Part shown: positions 42,911 through 51,591 of the stretch, piece by piece
Numbering within the stretch: the first letter of the stretch is position 1
Layout: each line of letters starts with the position of its first letter
Source: JAIBJN01 sp963830885
GTDB lineage: Bacteria > Actinomycetota > Thermoleophilia > Gaiellales > Gaiellaceae
Assembly (NCBI GenBank): GCA_963830885.1
Contig: CAWHOA010000012.1
Coordinates: 278,630 to 342,629, forward strand
Length of the DNA stretch: 64,000 nucleotides
Reading direction: 5' to 3'
Made by a program: the position numbers and the translations under genes
Notes under the pieces: generated by a model
The model's input: only the letters and a program-made list of their open reading frames with translations
Database searches by the model: none
What the model was told of the DNA's origin: nothing

Positions 42911-43348
42911 TCACTGGCCAAAAATCGCCGTCTCGAGCGCCTCGACCTGGCAGAAGAAGAGCGGCCGCTCGCGCGCGTCAGCTTCGTCATTGGTTCGCGT
43001 GACGAGACCCTCGTCGACGAGGCGTGCGACGCGGCGCGTCATCCCCGAGCGGGAGCTGAAGGAACGCGCTGAGAGCTCGCTCATGCGGAGTTCGCCCCCG
43101 GCCACAGCGAGCTGAGCCAGCACGTCGAAATCGTTGTGAAGGAGCCGGTCAGCTTCGTCCAAGTACAGGTCGAAGCCTTCGCGATGGTCGGTGCTCCACA
43201 GTTCGAGGATTTTCTGGGCCTCTTGTGGGCCTCGACGTCGCGGGCTCGAGCGGGCGAGCGAAGTGCTGATCCGGTGGGCCCGCGGGGGCGAGGCTGATTG
43301 GCAAGCCACCGCTTGCCCTGCGGTGAACTCAGGCGCGGGTGTGCTCAT
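42911..43348 (-). pseudogene. MarR-family regulator, degenerate
   Basis: The middle of the frame is a MarR winged helix: HNDFDVLAQLAVAGGELRMS, then SRSGMTRRVARLVDEGLVTR. After NDEADAR the wing is missing and the frame ends in unrelated residues (PLFFCQVEALETAIFGQ). The first ~40 residues are also not MarR-like. It looks like a regulator truncated at both ends; a plus-strand fragment opposite (from 42748, MVSEAFYWPELTWPIGTAP) may be another remnant. Confidence 0.5.
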
Positions 43349-44015
43349 GCCGGCGGGAGGCTGTTACGTGGAGGGGGCGGGCGCCGTGGGTTCTAATCCC
43401 GACACCCGACGCGACTGCGGCACCGCGTCAGGTGTCACCACCAGGAAAAGACGCCAGCTACTTCCTTGTTACGGCCGGCGCCCGCCAGCTGATCCTCTCA
43501 GGAAAAGGCTTCCAAGTACAGAGCGCCACCCAATCCTTGCGGGCCGGCCGAAGCCGGTTAGAACTACCCTGCCCACGCCCCGGCAAGAGGAGCCAGCGGA
43601 CGGGGTCGTGATCGAGGGCGACGATTTCTAAGGGCGGCCGGCGGCCGCTCGAGCTCTGCCGGCGTCCATGCGATGGAGTTATGACCAGCGTGCGCTCGAG
43701 GCCGCGTTAGGCTCATCTGTGAGAGCGGCCCTTGGAGTCCCCTCGGACTGCTCTCGCCCAAATAGAGGGGCCGGTTTTCGCCGGCCCCTCCTAGTTGGAA
43801 TGTCTCAGCGTGCTCCTGAATCGGTCGACGGCCACCTCGTGCACCGAGAGGGCGCCGAAGCCGGTCGCGAAGGCCTCGTCGAGGCCTGGCGGGCGCAGTC
43901 CGAGTGGGCAAGGCGCCAAGGTGGTGGTGCTCATTGACACGAGCTTGGTGACGCCGTAGATTCGCGCTCCACCCACAAGCGCCCCGGCTAGGGGCGCGGG
44001 AAGAGAGGGGCTTCC
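43349..44015. other. Gene-poor stretch with a hairpin terminator
   Basis: About 670 bp with no gene I can support. It holds a 10-bp hairpin at 43765-43790 (gaggggccgg / ccggcccctc, loop ttttcg), followed on the minus strand by tattt. A short minus-strand frame (43934-43791, MSTTTLAPCPLGLRPPGLDE...) ends right before it but has no ribosome binding site. A T-arm-like motif near 43390 does not belong to a complete tRNA. Confidence 0.4.
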
Positions 44016-45965
44016 ATGCGAACACGATTCCTTGTGCTCGCGGCGGGACTGACGGTCGCCCTGGGTCTGTCGGGAGCGAGCAGCGCCGTCGTGCCGTTGC
44101 CCGCCACCGGCTGGAACCCGGAGGACGGGCCGGCGCCGGCCGCCGAGCCGCACCCCGGCGGGCCTGGCCACCTCCCGCCCGGGAGCAAGAACATGGCGCT
44201 CGTCGGCAAGCTGAAGCTGACGGAAGTCGACGGGGGCATCGCGGACGTGGCCGCGTTCGGCAACTACGCGTACCTGAACGCCTTCAGCCCCGAGTGCGTC
44301 TCGAACGGGGGCGCAGGGACCGGCGTCCATGTCGTGGACATCTCGAACCCTGCGAGTCCGACGAAAGTCGGCTTCATCGCGGCGCACCCGAACAGCTACG
44401 TGGGCGAGGGGATTCACGTCGTCCGAGCGTCGACGCCGTCGTTTACCGGCGACATCCTCATCCACAACAACGAGACGTGTAACGCCACCGCGTTCGCGCC
44501 CTCAGGAGCGTCGCTCTGGAACGTTACGAACCCGCTCGCGCCGGCGCCGCTGTCGCTGAACTTCGGCGATCCGAGCCCCGCTGTGGCGGGCCAGACCTAC
44601 CACACGACGCACAGTGCGCAGCTGTTCGTCCAGCGCGGCGTCCTCGCCGGGGGCAAGGACCGGGTCCTCGCCTTCCTGCAGGACAACCAGGACCTCGAGG
44701 ACGTCGACATCTTCGACGTCTCCAACCCGGCCGCCCCGGTCATGCTGGCCGAGGTCGGGCTCGAGGACTGGCCAGGCGCGCAGGGCTCGTACGCCAACGG
44801 CGACACGGTCTTCCACCACGACATGCAGGGCAAGCGGATCGGCGGGCACGACTTCCTGCTCGTCTCCTACTGGGACGCGGGCCAGGTGCTCCTGAACATC
44901 GACAACCCGGCGAACCCCGTCTTCGTGACGGATTCGGACTACCGGTTCCCCGACCCGCTGATGCCGCAGTTCGCAACCCCGGAGGGGAACAGCCACCAGT
45001 CCTACTGGGACGCGGACAGCGAGTTCATCCTCTCGACGGACGAGGACTTCTCGCCGTACAGGACGCTGTTCGAGATGACGTCGGGGCCGAACGCGGGGCA
45101 GTACGGCGCGGGTGAGTTCGGATTCACCCCGACCATCGCCAGCCAGCCGGGCGGCACGATCGGCGGCGGGCCGACGGTCTTCGGCGGACGGGGCTGCTTC
45201 GCCGCGGGCCCGAACGCCGGGCCTGACGCCGTGGCGGGCGAGCCGATGCCACCACCCGCCAGCGCGATTCCCGCCGCTCCCGGGGAGCAGAAAGCGGTCG
45301 TCTTCTCTCGGGGCGGGTGCTTCTTCTCCACGAAGATCGCCGCCGGCCAGGACCTCGGCTACGACGTCGTCCTCGTCGGGCAGAGCCACGGCGGAACTCG
45401 CAACGGGCTGCTGCCCGACGGGTTCTTCTGCGGCGGGCAGGGACACGACTACGACGAGCAGATCCCCTCGATCTGCATCGGCCACCGGGCCATGCACCTG
45501 ATGTTCAACGACACGCCCGAGTACACCGGCGACGAGGGGCTCGACATCCCGCTCGGCACGCTGGGGGCGAGCTACGTGGCCTCGACCGAGTTCGACGGCT
45601 GGGGCTACGTGCAGCTGCACGACGCCCGTGACCCGAACCTGCGGATCCTCGACTCCTACGCCATCCCGGAGGCCCTCGACGAGAGCTTCACCGTGGAGGA
45701 TCACGGGATCCTCAGCGTCCACGAGGTCAAGACCGACCCGCGGGCGAACGTGAACCGGGCCTACATCTCCTACTACAACGCCGGGGCACGGGTCGTGAAC
45801 TTCAGCAAGAAGAAGGGAATCCAGGAAGTGGGCTTCTTCATCCCCGAAGGCGGCGTCCACTTCTGGGGGACGTTCCCCCACCGCCTCGGGAACAGCCAGG
45901 GCGCGCCGCTGCTTCTCTTCAGCGACCGCGACTCCGGCCTCTACATCCTCCGCTACACCGGCTAG
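44016..45965 (+). CDS. Secreted LVIVD-repeat protein with protease-associated (PA) domain
   Basis: 649 aa. Signal peptide MRTRFLVLAAGLTVALGLSG. LVIVD-type blades include GTGVHVVDISNPASPTKVGF, DVDIFDVSNPAAPVMLAEVG and NLRILDSYAIPEA. Residues ~370-500 are inserted and resemble a PA domain: PGEQKAVVFSRGGCFFSTKI, AGQDLGYDVVLVGQSHGG. Six Cys in that region suggest disulfides and an extracellular location. Third LVIVD protein of the window, but more distant than copies 1 and 2. Ligand unknown. Confidence 0.85.
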   Translation: MRTRFLVLAAGLTVALGLSGASSAVVPLPATGWNPEDGPAPAAEPHPGGPGHLPPGSKNMALVGKLKLTEVDGGIADVAAFGNYAYLNAFSPECVSNGGAGTGVHVVDISNPASPTKVGFIAAHPNSYVGEGIHVVRASTPSFTGDILIHNNETCNATAFAPSGASLWNVTNPLAPAPLSLNFGDPSPAVAGQTYHTTHSAQLFVQRGVLAGGKDRVLAFLQDNQDLEDVDIFDVSNPAAPVMLAEVGLEDWPGAQGSYANGDTVFHHDMQGKRIGGHDFLLVSYWDAGQVLLNIDNPANPVFVTDSDYRFPDPLMPQFATPEGNSHQSYWDADSEFILSTDEDFSPYRTLFEMTSGPNAGQYGAGEFGFTPTIASQPGGTIGGGPTVFGGRGCFAAGPNAGPDAVAGEPMPPPASAIPAAPGEQKAVVFSRGGCFFSTKIAAGQDLGYDVVLVGQSHGGTRNGLLPDGFFCGGQGHDYDEQIPSICIGHRAMHLMFNDTPEYTGDEGLDIPLGTLGASYVASTEFDGWGYVQLHDARDPNLRILDSYAIPEALDESFTVEDHGILSVHEVKTDPRANVNRAYISYYNAGARVVNFSKKKGIQEVGFFIPEGGVHFWGTFPHRLGNSQGAPLLLFSDRDSGLYILRYTG

Positions 45966-45989
45966 CCCAGGCGGCCAGAGAGAGATCAG

Positions 45990-46020
45990 GCGCCGGCCCC
46001 GCGCAAAGCGGGGCCGGCGC
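45990..46020 (+). terminator. Terminator after the LVIVD-PA gene
   Basis: A 13-bp perfect stem (gcgccggccccgc / gcggggccggcgc), loop gcaaa, then tctgattcg; 24 bp past the stop codon. Confidence 0.8.
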
Positions 46021-46502
46021 TCTGATTCGAGCTCGGGGAGAGCGGCGGCTTCGGGCTCGAGGGCGCGTCGCGGCCATCGAGCACGGCCTGTCGTGCGCTC
46101 AGCGCAAGACCCTGTCGAGGCGAAGCTGAGGGAGCCGACGTCGCAGAGAGCGCGGGGGGACGCGCTCAATGTCGACCGAACCGGGAAGGGGTGTGCCGGC
46201 TCCCTCACTCCGAGCGCGCGACCATCCAGGATGAACCGGAACATGTGGCTATGGCCGAAGCACTCATACTCGGCCAGCTCGCCCTCGCTGAGCGTGACGG
46301 GCAGTTGATCTGTGAATCCTCGCGGTAGCGCCCCTGCCCATAATCGATCAGGACGTGCACGGAACCTGACCTCTTGTTGCGTTCTAGGAGTTGAAACCCG
46401 GTTTCGCCCGGGTTTCGACTTGGCGAACTTTCGTTGCGCCAGGTTGCCATCCGTCCGAAGGAAGGTGAGACTGGGCTCGCCGGACCTCAGAAAGGAGTCG
46501 AG
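46021..46502. other. Intergenic stretch inside the element
   Basis: About 480 bp. It holds a hairpin at 46393-46416 (gaaacccgg / ccgggtttc) of terminator type without a gene ending just before it. A minus-strand frame near 46190-46310 reads DQLPVTLSEGELAEYECFGH and HSHMFRFILDGRALGV. That looks protein-like but has no start or context, so I regard it as a possible fragment only. Confidence 0.35.
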
Positions 46503-47729
46503 ATGATCACAAGCTGCCTGCCCAGACGCTGCTCGTGGCTCGGCGCGTGTGTGGCCGCCCTCCTTGCGCTCATGCTCGTCCCGCCGGCCGCAGCCGGGGG
46601 CGAGCGCATCCGCTTCGCCACCTTCAACGCCTCGCTCAACCGGAACTTCGAGGGCCAGCTGATCGCGGACCTCTCGACGCCGGCGAGCGCGCAGGCACGC
46701 ACCGTGGCGGAGATCATCCAGCGCGCACGCCCGGAGGTGTTGCTGATCAACGAGTTCGACTTCGACTCCGGCAACGTGGCGTTGCGTCTCTTCCAGGACA
46801 ACTACCTGTCCGTGAGCCAGAACGGCGCCGACCCGATCGTCTACCCATACCGGTACACGGCTCCGTCGAACACGGGGATCCCGTCCGGCTTCGACTTCAA
46901 CAACAACGGGGTGATCGGCGGCCCCGACGACGCCTACGGCTTCGGGTTCTTCCCGGGTCAGTTCGGGATGGCGGTCTACTCGATGCACCCGATCCTCTAC
47001 TCGGAGATCCGCACCTTCCAGAACTTCCTCTGGAAGGACATGCCGGGCGCGCGGCTGCCGGACGACCCCGCGACGCCGGCGCCAGCCGATTGGTACTCGC
47101 TCGAGGAGCTGGCCGTCTTCCGCCTGTCGTCCAAGAGCCACTGGGACGTGCCCATCCGCGTCGCGGGTGACACCATCCACTTCCTCGTCAGCCACCCGAC
47201 GCCGCCGGTGTTCGACGGGCCCGAGGATCGCAACGGGACGCGCAACTTCGACGAGATCCGGCTCTGGGCGGACTACATCACGCCCGGCCCGTCGAACTTC
47301 TACATCTACGACGACGCCGGGGACCGCGGCGGCCTGGCGCCCAACTCGCGCTTCGTGATCGCCGGGGACGAGAACTCCGACCCCCTCGACGGGGACAGCA
47401 TCCCCGGCTCGATCCAACAGCTGCTCGAGCATCCCCTCGTGAACACGAAGGTCACACCGTCGAGCGAGGGCGCCGCCGAGGCGGCGCTCCTCCAGGGCGG
47501 TGCGAACACGACCCACCGGAGCGACCCGAAGTACGACACCGCCGACTTCGCCGACACCGCTCCGGGCAACCTGCGGGCGGACTACGTCCTCCCGCGGAAG
47601 AACCTGCGGATCCTCGACTCCGCGGTCTTCTGGCCGCTCCAGAGCGATCCGCTCTTCCGCCTGACCGGCGTGTTCCCGTTCCCGAGCTCCGACCACCGGC
47701 TCGTCTGGGTCGACGTGCAGAATCGCTGA
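46503..47729 (+). CDS. Secreted endonuclease/exonuclease/phosphatase-superfamily protein
   Basis: 408 aa. Ribosome binding site aaaggag, then a signal peptide (residues ~10-35). EEP catalytic motifs in order: FATFNASLNRN (Asn), LLINEFDFD (metal Glu), HFLVSHPTPP (His), VIAGDENSDPLDG (Asp/Asn) and the closing SSDHRLVWVDV (Asp-His). The set predicts a metal-dependent phosphoesterase acting outside the cell on nucleic acid or phosphate esters. Confidence 0.88.
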   Translation: MITSCLPRRCSWLGACVAALLALMLVPPAAAGGERIRFATFNASLNRNFEGQLIADLSTPASAQARTVAEIIQRARPEVLLINEFDFDSGNVALRLFQDNYLSVSQNGADPIVYPYRYTAPSNTGIPSGFDFNNNGVIGGPDDAYGFGFFPGQFGMAVYSMHPILYSEIRTFQNFLWKDMPGARLPDDPATPAPADWYSLEELAVFRLSSKSHWDVPIRVAGDTIHFLVSHPTPPVFDGPEDRNGTRNFDEIRLWADYITPGPSNFYIYDDAGDRGGLAPNSRFVIAGDENSDPLDGDSIPGSIQQLLEHPLVNTKVTPSSEGAAEAALLQGGANTTHRSDPKYDTADFADTAPGNLRADYVLPRKNLRILDSAVFWPLQSDPLFRLTGVFPFPSSDHRLVWVDVQNR

Positions 47730-47783
47730 CAACGCGGAGGTGCCGAGCCGCTCAGCCGATCGCGAGAGCCTTGAAATAGCAAA

Positions 47784-47807
47784 GAGCCCTCCTTGCGGAG
47801 CGGGCTC
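47784..47807 (+). terminator. Terminator after the EEP gene
   Basis: gagccc / gggctc with an inner tcc/gga pair and ttgc loop, followed by ctgcctttct; 54 bp past the stop codon. Confidence 0.6.
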
Positions 47808-47976
47808 CTGCCTTTCTCGAGGTGGGCCGCTGCCCTGCGGCAAAGCGAGCTCGGCCCGGGAGAAAACGAACACTGTCGCCATCGGGCGCGTCCGAGTCGT
47901 TCGTTCTCCCTCTTTCGAGCGATTCCTCGTTCGGCCGGCCTCTTCGGGCGCTGCCGCCAGCCGGGTGGCGCCGCCG

Positions 47977-48201
47977 ATGGACGCCGATGACCGGGCGGTG
48001 TGTGCCAGGTGCGGACGCCCGATCGCGCCGGGGGCAGAGTCGGACTTGGGGCACACGGACGATCGCACGCGCTACAGCGGACCGGAGCACCGTCGCTGTA
48101 ACCGGCTGGCGGGAGCGAGGAAGGGCGCTGCGGTCACGAAGCAGCCTCGTCGCCCTGCAATTCAGCCCCGCGCCGTGCGCTACTGGTCGCGGGTCTGGTG
48201 A
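47977..48201 (+). CDS. Small HNH-like zinc protein
   Basis: 74 aa. AVCARCGRPIAPGAESDLGH followed by YSGPEHRRCNRLAG gives C-x2-C, a D-x-GH core and H-x2-CN, the arrangement of small actinobacterial and phage HNH-like proteins. Such proteins are nucleases or nuclease-derived. The ATG at 47977 begins just before the zinc motif. Its presence fits a mobile-element cargo. Confidence 0.65.
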   Translation: MDADDRAVCARCGRPIAPGAESDLGHTDDRTRYSGPEHRRCNRLAGARKGAAVTKQPRRPAIQPRAVRYWSRVW

Positions 48202-48246
48202 TGACAGGTTCGAGCTCGACTGCTCTGCGAGTCGCCTCGCGCGCTC

Positions 48247-49209
48247 CTAGCGGCGAAGCTCGAGGAGCGAGTTGCCGGTCCCGAGCAGCCGCGAGGACCG
48301 GAGCTCGAGGCCGACGGATTTGGCCAACCCGCGAAACTCGTCGAGGGTTCGCTGCCGGCCGCCGCTGAGCGTGAGCATGAAGAGGTCGAAGCTCGCGTCG
48401 TCGGCCGAGGGAGGCTCGCAGACGACGCCTTCGACGACGAGGACGCGCACGTCGTCACGCCCTGATTCAACGCAGTGGCGGAGAATCTGTGCTGCGCCTT
48501 CGTCGGGCCACCCGTGAAGGATTTGCGACAGGACGTACGCATCGCCCGCAGGCAGAGGGTCGCCGAACACGTCTCCCGCGACGATCTCGAGGCGTCCGGT
48601 GGGCTCGAGCGCCCCGACGACCTGCGGCAGGTCGAACAACGTGCCCTGCAGGTGCGGATGGGTATCGAGCAGCGTTCGCAACATGACACCGGTGCCGCCG
48701 CCGACATCGACGAGGTGCGTAACCGGGCTCCAGTCGTAGTCGCTCGCAACCTGCTCCGCGTTCGCCCGCACCTGCGCGGCCATGAGCGAGTCGAAAGACG
48801 CGGCCCGCCCGGTGCGTGCGAGCTCCTCGTAGTACCAACCCTCGTCGCGGCCGGGCGAGCCCGTGCGAACGGCGTCAAGCAGTCGCACCCACGACTCGGC
48901 CCACACTCCGGGCGCGCCGTCGAGGTCGAGCCAGGGCCGCCAGCCGGACTCCTCGACAAGCAGCCGGGAGACGTCGGTGTTCGCGTAAGCGTCGTCCTGC
49001 TCCTCGAACACTCCACGGGCGACGAGATATCGCAGGAGCCGCGCGAGCGCGTCAGGGTCCGCATCCGCGCGCGCGGCCAGGTCCTCCACGCGGGTCGCGC
49101 CGGTCTCGATGTGGTCGGGCAGGCGCAGTGTCGCCGCGATCCAGACGGCCCAAGGCGCCGCGAAGTCACTGAGCTCGCGGAGCCGGGCCTGACCGTCGTC
49201 GGAGCTCAC
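48247..49209 (-). CDS. SAM-dependent O-methyltransferase
   Basis: 320 aa of the hydroxyneurosporene/acetylserotonin O-methyltransferase class. An N-terminal winged-helix dimerisation domain (APWAVWIAATLRLPDHIETG, then ARLLRYLVARGVF) precedes the Rossmann domain with the SAM loop LVDVGGGTGVMLRTLL and DLPQVVGAL; GDVFGDPLPAGDAYVLSQIL and HGWPDEGA hold the catalytic-His region. GTG start at 49209 (VSSDDGQARLRELSDF). Substrate probably a small phenolic or polyketide-like molecule; unknown. Confidence 0.85.
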   Translation of the reverse strand: MSSDDGQARLRELSDFAAPWAVWIAATLRLPDHIETGATRVEDLAARADADPDALARLLRYLVARGVFEEQDDAYANTDVSRLLVEESGWRPWLDLDGAPGVWAESWVRLLDAVRTGSPGRDEGWYYEELARTGRAASFDSLMAAQVRANAEQVASDYDWSPVTHLVDVGGGTGVMLRTLLDTHPHLQGTLFDLPQVVGALEPTGRLEIVAGDVFGDPLPAGDAYVLSQILHGWPDEGAAQILRHCVESGRDDVRVLVVEGVVCEPPSADDASFDLFMLTLSGGRQRTLDEFRGLAKSVGLELRSSRLLGTGNSLLELRR

Positions 49210-49266
49210 GACGCCATTATCTGATCCTGGGACCGCGCATGAGCCCCCGGAGTGAGAGGATTTCGG

Positions 49267-49395
49267 GTGCGGTTCAGCTATCAGCCAATCCCCGAGCAGC
49301 CACTTGAGGATCTGGTGTCCGTGATCGAGTTGATCGACCAGCTCGGGTTCTGGGCGTGCTTCAGCGCCTATGAGACGTACCACAAGGACATGTGC
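49267..49395 (+). pseudogene. N-terminal fragment of an F420-dependent LLM-class oxidoreductase
   Basis: GTG then RFSYQPIPEQPLEDLVSVIE and LIDQLGFWACFSAYETYHKDM, the start of a bacterial luciferase-like F420 oxidoreductase. After about 43 codons the match ends; the remaining ~270 residues are missing. Confidence 0.65.
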
Positions 49396-49496
49396 ATTAC
49401 GTCCGAGACCGCGCGCCGTGGCAGGTCCTCTAACCTGGCCGCGAGGCGCGGTCATCTTCGGCACGTGAGCGACGTCAGTGTCGCGCCTGACAGCCG

Positions 49497-49938
49497 TCAA
49501 GCCGACGCGCGTCGACGCACCATCGTCGCCAGCATCGTCGCCACGTGAGCGCGCTCGGCCCCCGTGCTCGGCGTACGCGTCGCCGCGGCAGACGGTCAGC
49601 GTGCGACCGGCGCGGACGGTCTCGCCCTCGGCGATCAGCCTGTCGCCGCTAGCCGGCGCCAGCAAGTTGGCCTTGAGCTCGACCGTCAGCACCTCGGCGT
49701 CATCAGGCATCAGCGTCAGCGCCGCTTAGCCGCAGGCGCTGTCGAGAGCGGCGACGACGACCCCCGCGTGCAGGAAGCCATCCTGCTGGGACAGGCGCGG
49801 CTCAATCGGCAACGTAATCGTGACGCAACCGGCGGCGACCTCCGCGAGTTCGGCGCCGAACGTCGTCATCGCCCCCTGGCGCGCGAAGCTGGCTCGGACG
49901 CGCTCGGCGGCGGCGGCGTCAAAGGGTGCCGAGCTCAA
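49497..49938 (-). pseudogene. PaaI-type thioesterase, inactivated
   Basis: The reading frame is recognisable over its whole length: QQDGFLHAGVVVAALDSACG, then a stop (TAA, 49728-49726) where the family has an aromatic residue, then in the same frame LTVELKANLLAPASGDRLIA and RAGRTLTVCRGDAYA. Close to the end a frameshift (about 49545-49560) moves the terminal HVATMLATMVRR to another frame. Two independent lesions argue for real inactivation. Confidence 0.75.
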
Positions 49939-49993
49939 CGGTGCCGCCGTGCCCGCGTCGTGTTCGCCGTCGCGTGCTTCCTTGAGCTAGAGG

Positions 49994-50602
49994 TCACGCG
50001 TGCCGTACCTCGACCCGAGCGGGAAGCCGGTTCGCATGCCTGAGACGCGCGAGCATGAGGATGCTTGCCATCACGCCGGTCAGGCCGAGGGTGATCAGCC
50101 GCGCGTCCAGCTCGTGCAGCCCGAAGATCGTCCAGCAGGAAAGTTCGCCGAGGATGAGCAGCCAGGTTCCGCCTGCGATTCCGCTCGGCCGCGCTGTTCG
50201 ATAGGCGGTCGCCAGCGACGGCATCACCTGGAGCAGAAACGCGGCCGTGAGCAGCGTGCCGAGACCGGCCCGGCCGGCCACCGTAGAGGCCGCGGCGAGA
50301 AGCGCTACCCAGGCGCTGATCCACCGGCCCGCTCGCCAGCTCGCGCGCCCGCGCGAGGCGAGCACCAGCGAGAGAGTGCCGGCGAGAAGGGTGGCCGAGA
50401 ATGCGGGGACAAGCGCCGTCCAATAGCCCGAAAGCATGAAGTAGAGAAACCAGGCGGCATTGTTGGCGCTCGTCAGCGTCGCCCACGACCAGGAGACGCC
50501 ACTCGTGTCGTTCGTGGCCCGAAGCTTCAGGATCTGCGGTAGGAACTGCGGGACCGCGAACGCCGCCGCTGCGAAGGGAACGTAGTTGAAGGCCTCGCTC
50601 AT
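49994..50602 (-). CDS. PQ-loop (SemiSWEET/SWEET-like) membrane protein
   Basis: 202 aa, about six to seven membrane segments arranged as two PQ-loop repeats. The first has AVPQFLPQILKLRATNDTSG and VSWSWATLTSANNAAWFLYF; the second has LLQVMPSLATAYRTARPSGI. SWEET-like proteins move small solutes such as sugars. ATG at 50602 with ggggagagga just upstream. Divergent from an Lrp-type regulator, 112 bp apart, which may control it. Confidence 0.82.
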   Translation of the reverse strand: MSEAFNYVPFAAAAFAVPQFLPQILKLRATNDTSGVSWSWATLTSANNAAWFLYFMLSGYWTALVPAFSATLLAGTLSLVLASRGRASWRAGRWISAWVALLAAASTVAGRAGLGTLLTAAFLLQVMPSLATAYRTARPSGIAGGTWLLILGELSCWTIFGLHELDARLITLGLTGVMASILMLARLRHANRLPARVEVRHA

Positions 50603-50714
50603 TCCTCTCCCCGGTGTCTCGAGCCCGAACCATAGGAAAGGATACGAGTGGCGTCGCGCCACTTCTTTGTGACTTTTCCCACTGAACCCCGGGATCGTGC
50701 ACTAATCTGCTCAC

Positions 50715-51182
50715 ATGGACGCCGTTGACCGCAAAATCCTTGCTGAGCTCGAGGCTGAAGGGCGGCTGACAGTCACAGCCCTGGCGGAGCACGTGAACCT
50801 AAGCGTGGCGCAGTGTCACCGCCGCCTCCGGGCGCTGGAGCAGGCGGGAGCGATCCGAGGCTATCGAGCCGTCGTCGACCCTGCTGCGATCGGTCGCGGG
50901 TTCGAGGTGCTCGTCCACGTGACCATGGATCGCGAGGACGCTGCCACGGTCGTCGAGTTCGAGAGCGGACTTGCGGCGATTCCCGAGGTCAGGCACGCCG
51001 AACGCCTATTCGGCGACCCCGATTACCTCGTCCGCGTGACAACCGCCGACCTCGAGGCCTACCAGGCCCTGCGCGACGAACGGCTGGCCACCCTGCCGGG
51101 CGTCCGCCGGCTCACATCGACGATCGTGATGAAACGCGTCGTCGACGAACGTCCCTTCCTCGCGCAGCCGGACGGCACCTGA
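50715..51182 (+). CDS. Lrp/AsnC-family transcriptional regulator
   Basis: 155 aa. The N-terminal helix-turn-helix is MDAVDRKILAELEAEGRLTV and SVAQCHRRLRALEQAGAIRG; the C-terminal RAM domain (EVLVHVTMDREDAATVVEFE) binds amino acids and mediates oligomerisation. It is divergent from the PQ-loop transporter, the standard layout for an amino-acid-responsive regulator and its transporter target. Confidence 0.92.
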   Translation: MDAVDRKILAELEAEGRLTVTALAEHVNLSVAQCHRRLRALEQAGAIRGYRAVVDPAAIGRGFEVLVHVTMDREDAATVVEFESGLAAIPEVRHAERLFGDPDYLVRVTTADLEAYQALRDERLATLPGVRRLTSTIVMKRVVDERPFLAQPDGT

Positions 51183-51362
51183 CCCAGATTCGCTCCGATG
51201 CGGCGTCGTAGCCAGCGGTGACAACAGAGGATGGAGCCTTATGTAGCCCAGCGGGGCGCAACGGGCGGCAACCGGTGGCAAATCGCAGAGCCTCGGTTCT
51301 CGGACGGTGCGTGTTCCCCGCCGTGTTCCCCGGCCCACCCTCACGATCGGCCCCTCCAAGAG

Positions 51363-51388
51363 GAAAGGCCCCGTTTCCAGGGCCTTTC
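51363..51388 (-). terminator. Terminator of tRNA-Gly
   Basis: A 9-bp stem (gaaaggccc / gggcctttc) with loop cgtttcca, directly after the tRNA 3' end on the minus strand. The loop is identical to the hairpin at 41253-41280. Confidence 0.75.
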
Positions 51389-51390
51389 TC

Positions 51391-51430
51391 AGAGCGGATG
51401 AAGGGACTCGAACCCTCGACCTTCTGCATG
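51391..51430. repeat. Right attachment repeat (within tRNA-Gly)
   Basis: 40 bp identical to 41282-41321. It covers the tRNA 3' end up to the first base of the anticodon and defines the right boundary of the element. Confidence 0.85.
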
Positions 51431-51466
51431 GCAAGCAGACGCTCTAGCCAACTGAGCTACATCCGC
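51393..51466 (-). tRNA. tRNA-Gly (GCC)
   Basis: Complete cloverleaf on the minus strand: acceptor gcggatg/catccgc, D-arm gctcagttggctagagc, anticodon GCC at 51432-51430 within cttgccatg, and T-arm gagggttcgagtccctt. CCA is not encoded; 74 nt. Target of the integrative element. Confidence 0.95.
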
Positions 51467-51591
51467 GCGCGGGCTGGATTATAGCTGCGCGTAGGGATTC
51501 GGGACGGCCAGCCACGGGACGACGGCTGGCTCCATCGCCGACGAGTTCCGCCGCGGGCGCAGGTGAAGCAAGAGGCCCGTGAGGGCACGGT

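Larger units (their letters stand above)
41282..51430. mobile_element. Decayed integrative element in tRNA-Gly
   Basis: About 10.1 kb bounded by 40-bp direct repeats of the tRNA-Gly 3' portion, with the intact tRNA at the right end and a tyrosine-integrase remnant close to the left repeat. Contents include a mini zinc-ribbon protein, mini-Lsr2, MarR remnant, LVIVD-PA protein, EEP protein, HNH-like protein, methyltransferase, gene fragments, PQ-loop transporter and Lrp regulator. The integrase is truncated, so the element should be immobile. The boundaries are read directly; element identity is inferred. Confidence 0.7.

Noticed and set aside
43380..43425. tRNA-like T-arm (gtgggttctaatccc)
   Set aside because: The acceptor, D- and anticodon arms could not be found around it.
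43791..43934. Short minus-strand ORF ending at a terminator (MSTTTLAP...)
   Set aside because: Lacks a ribosome binding site and any conserved pattern; the terminator may belong to older sequence.
46190..46320. Protein-like minus-strand frame with FGHSHMFRFILDGRALG
   Set aside because: No start codon with a ribosome binding site, no neighbouring context and no recognisable family; kept only as a note for the intergenic region.
44502..48068. Very long open frame on the minus strand (over 1,100 codons)
   Set aside because: It spans three well-supported plus-strand genes and their terminators and has no domain; it is the GC-driven shadow of their third-position bias.
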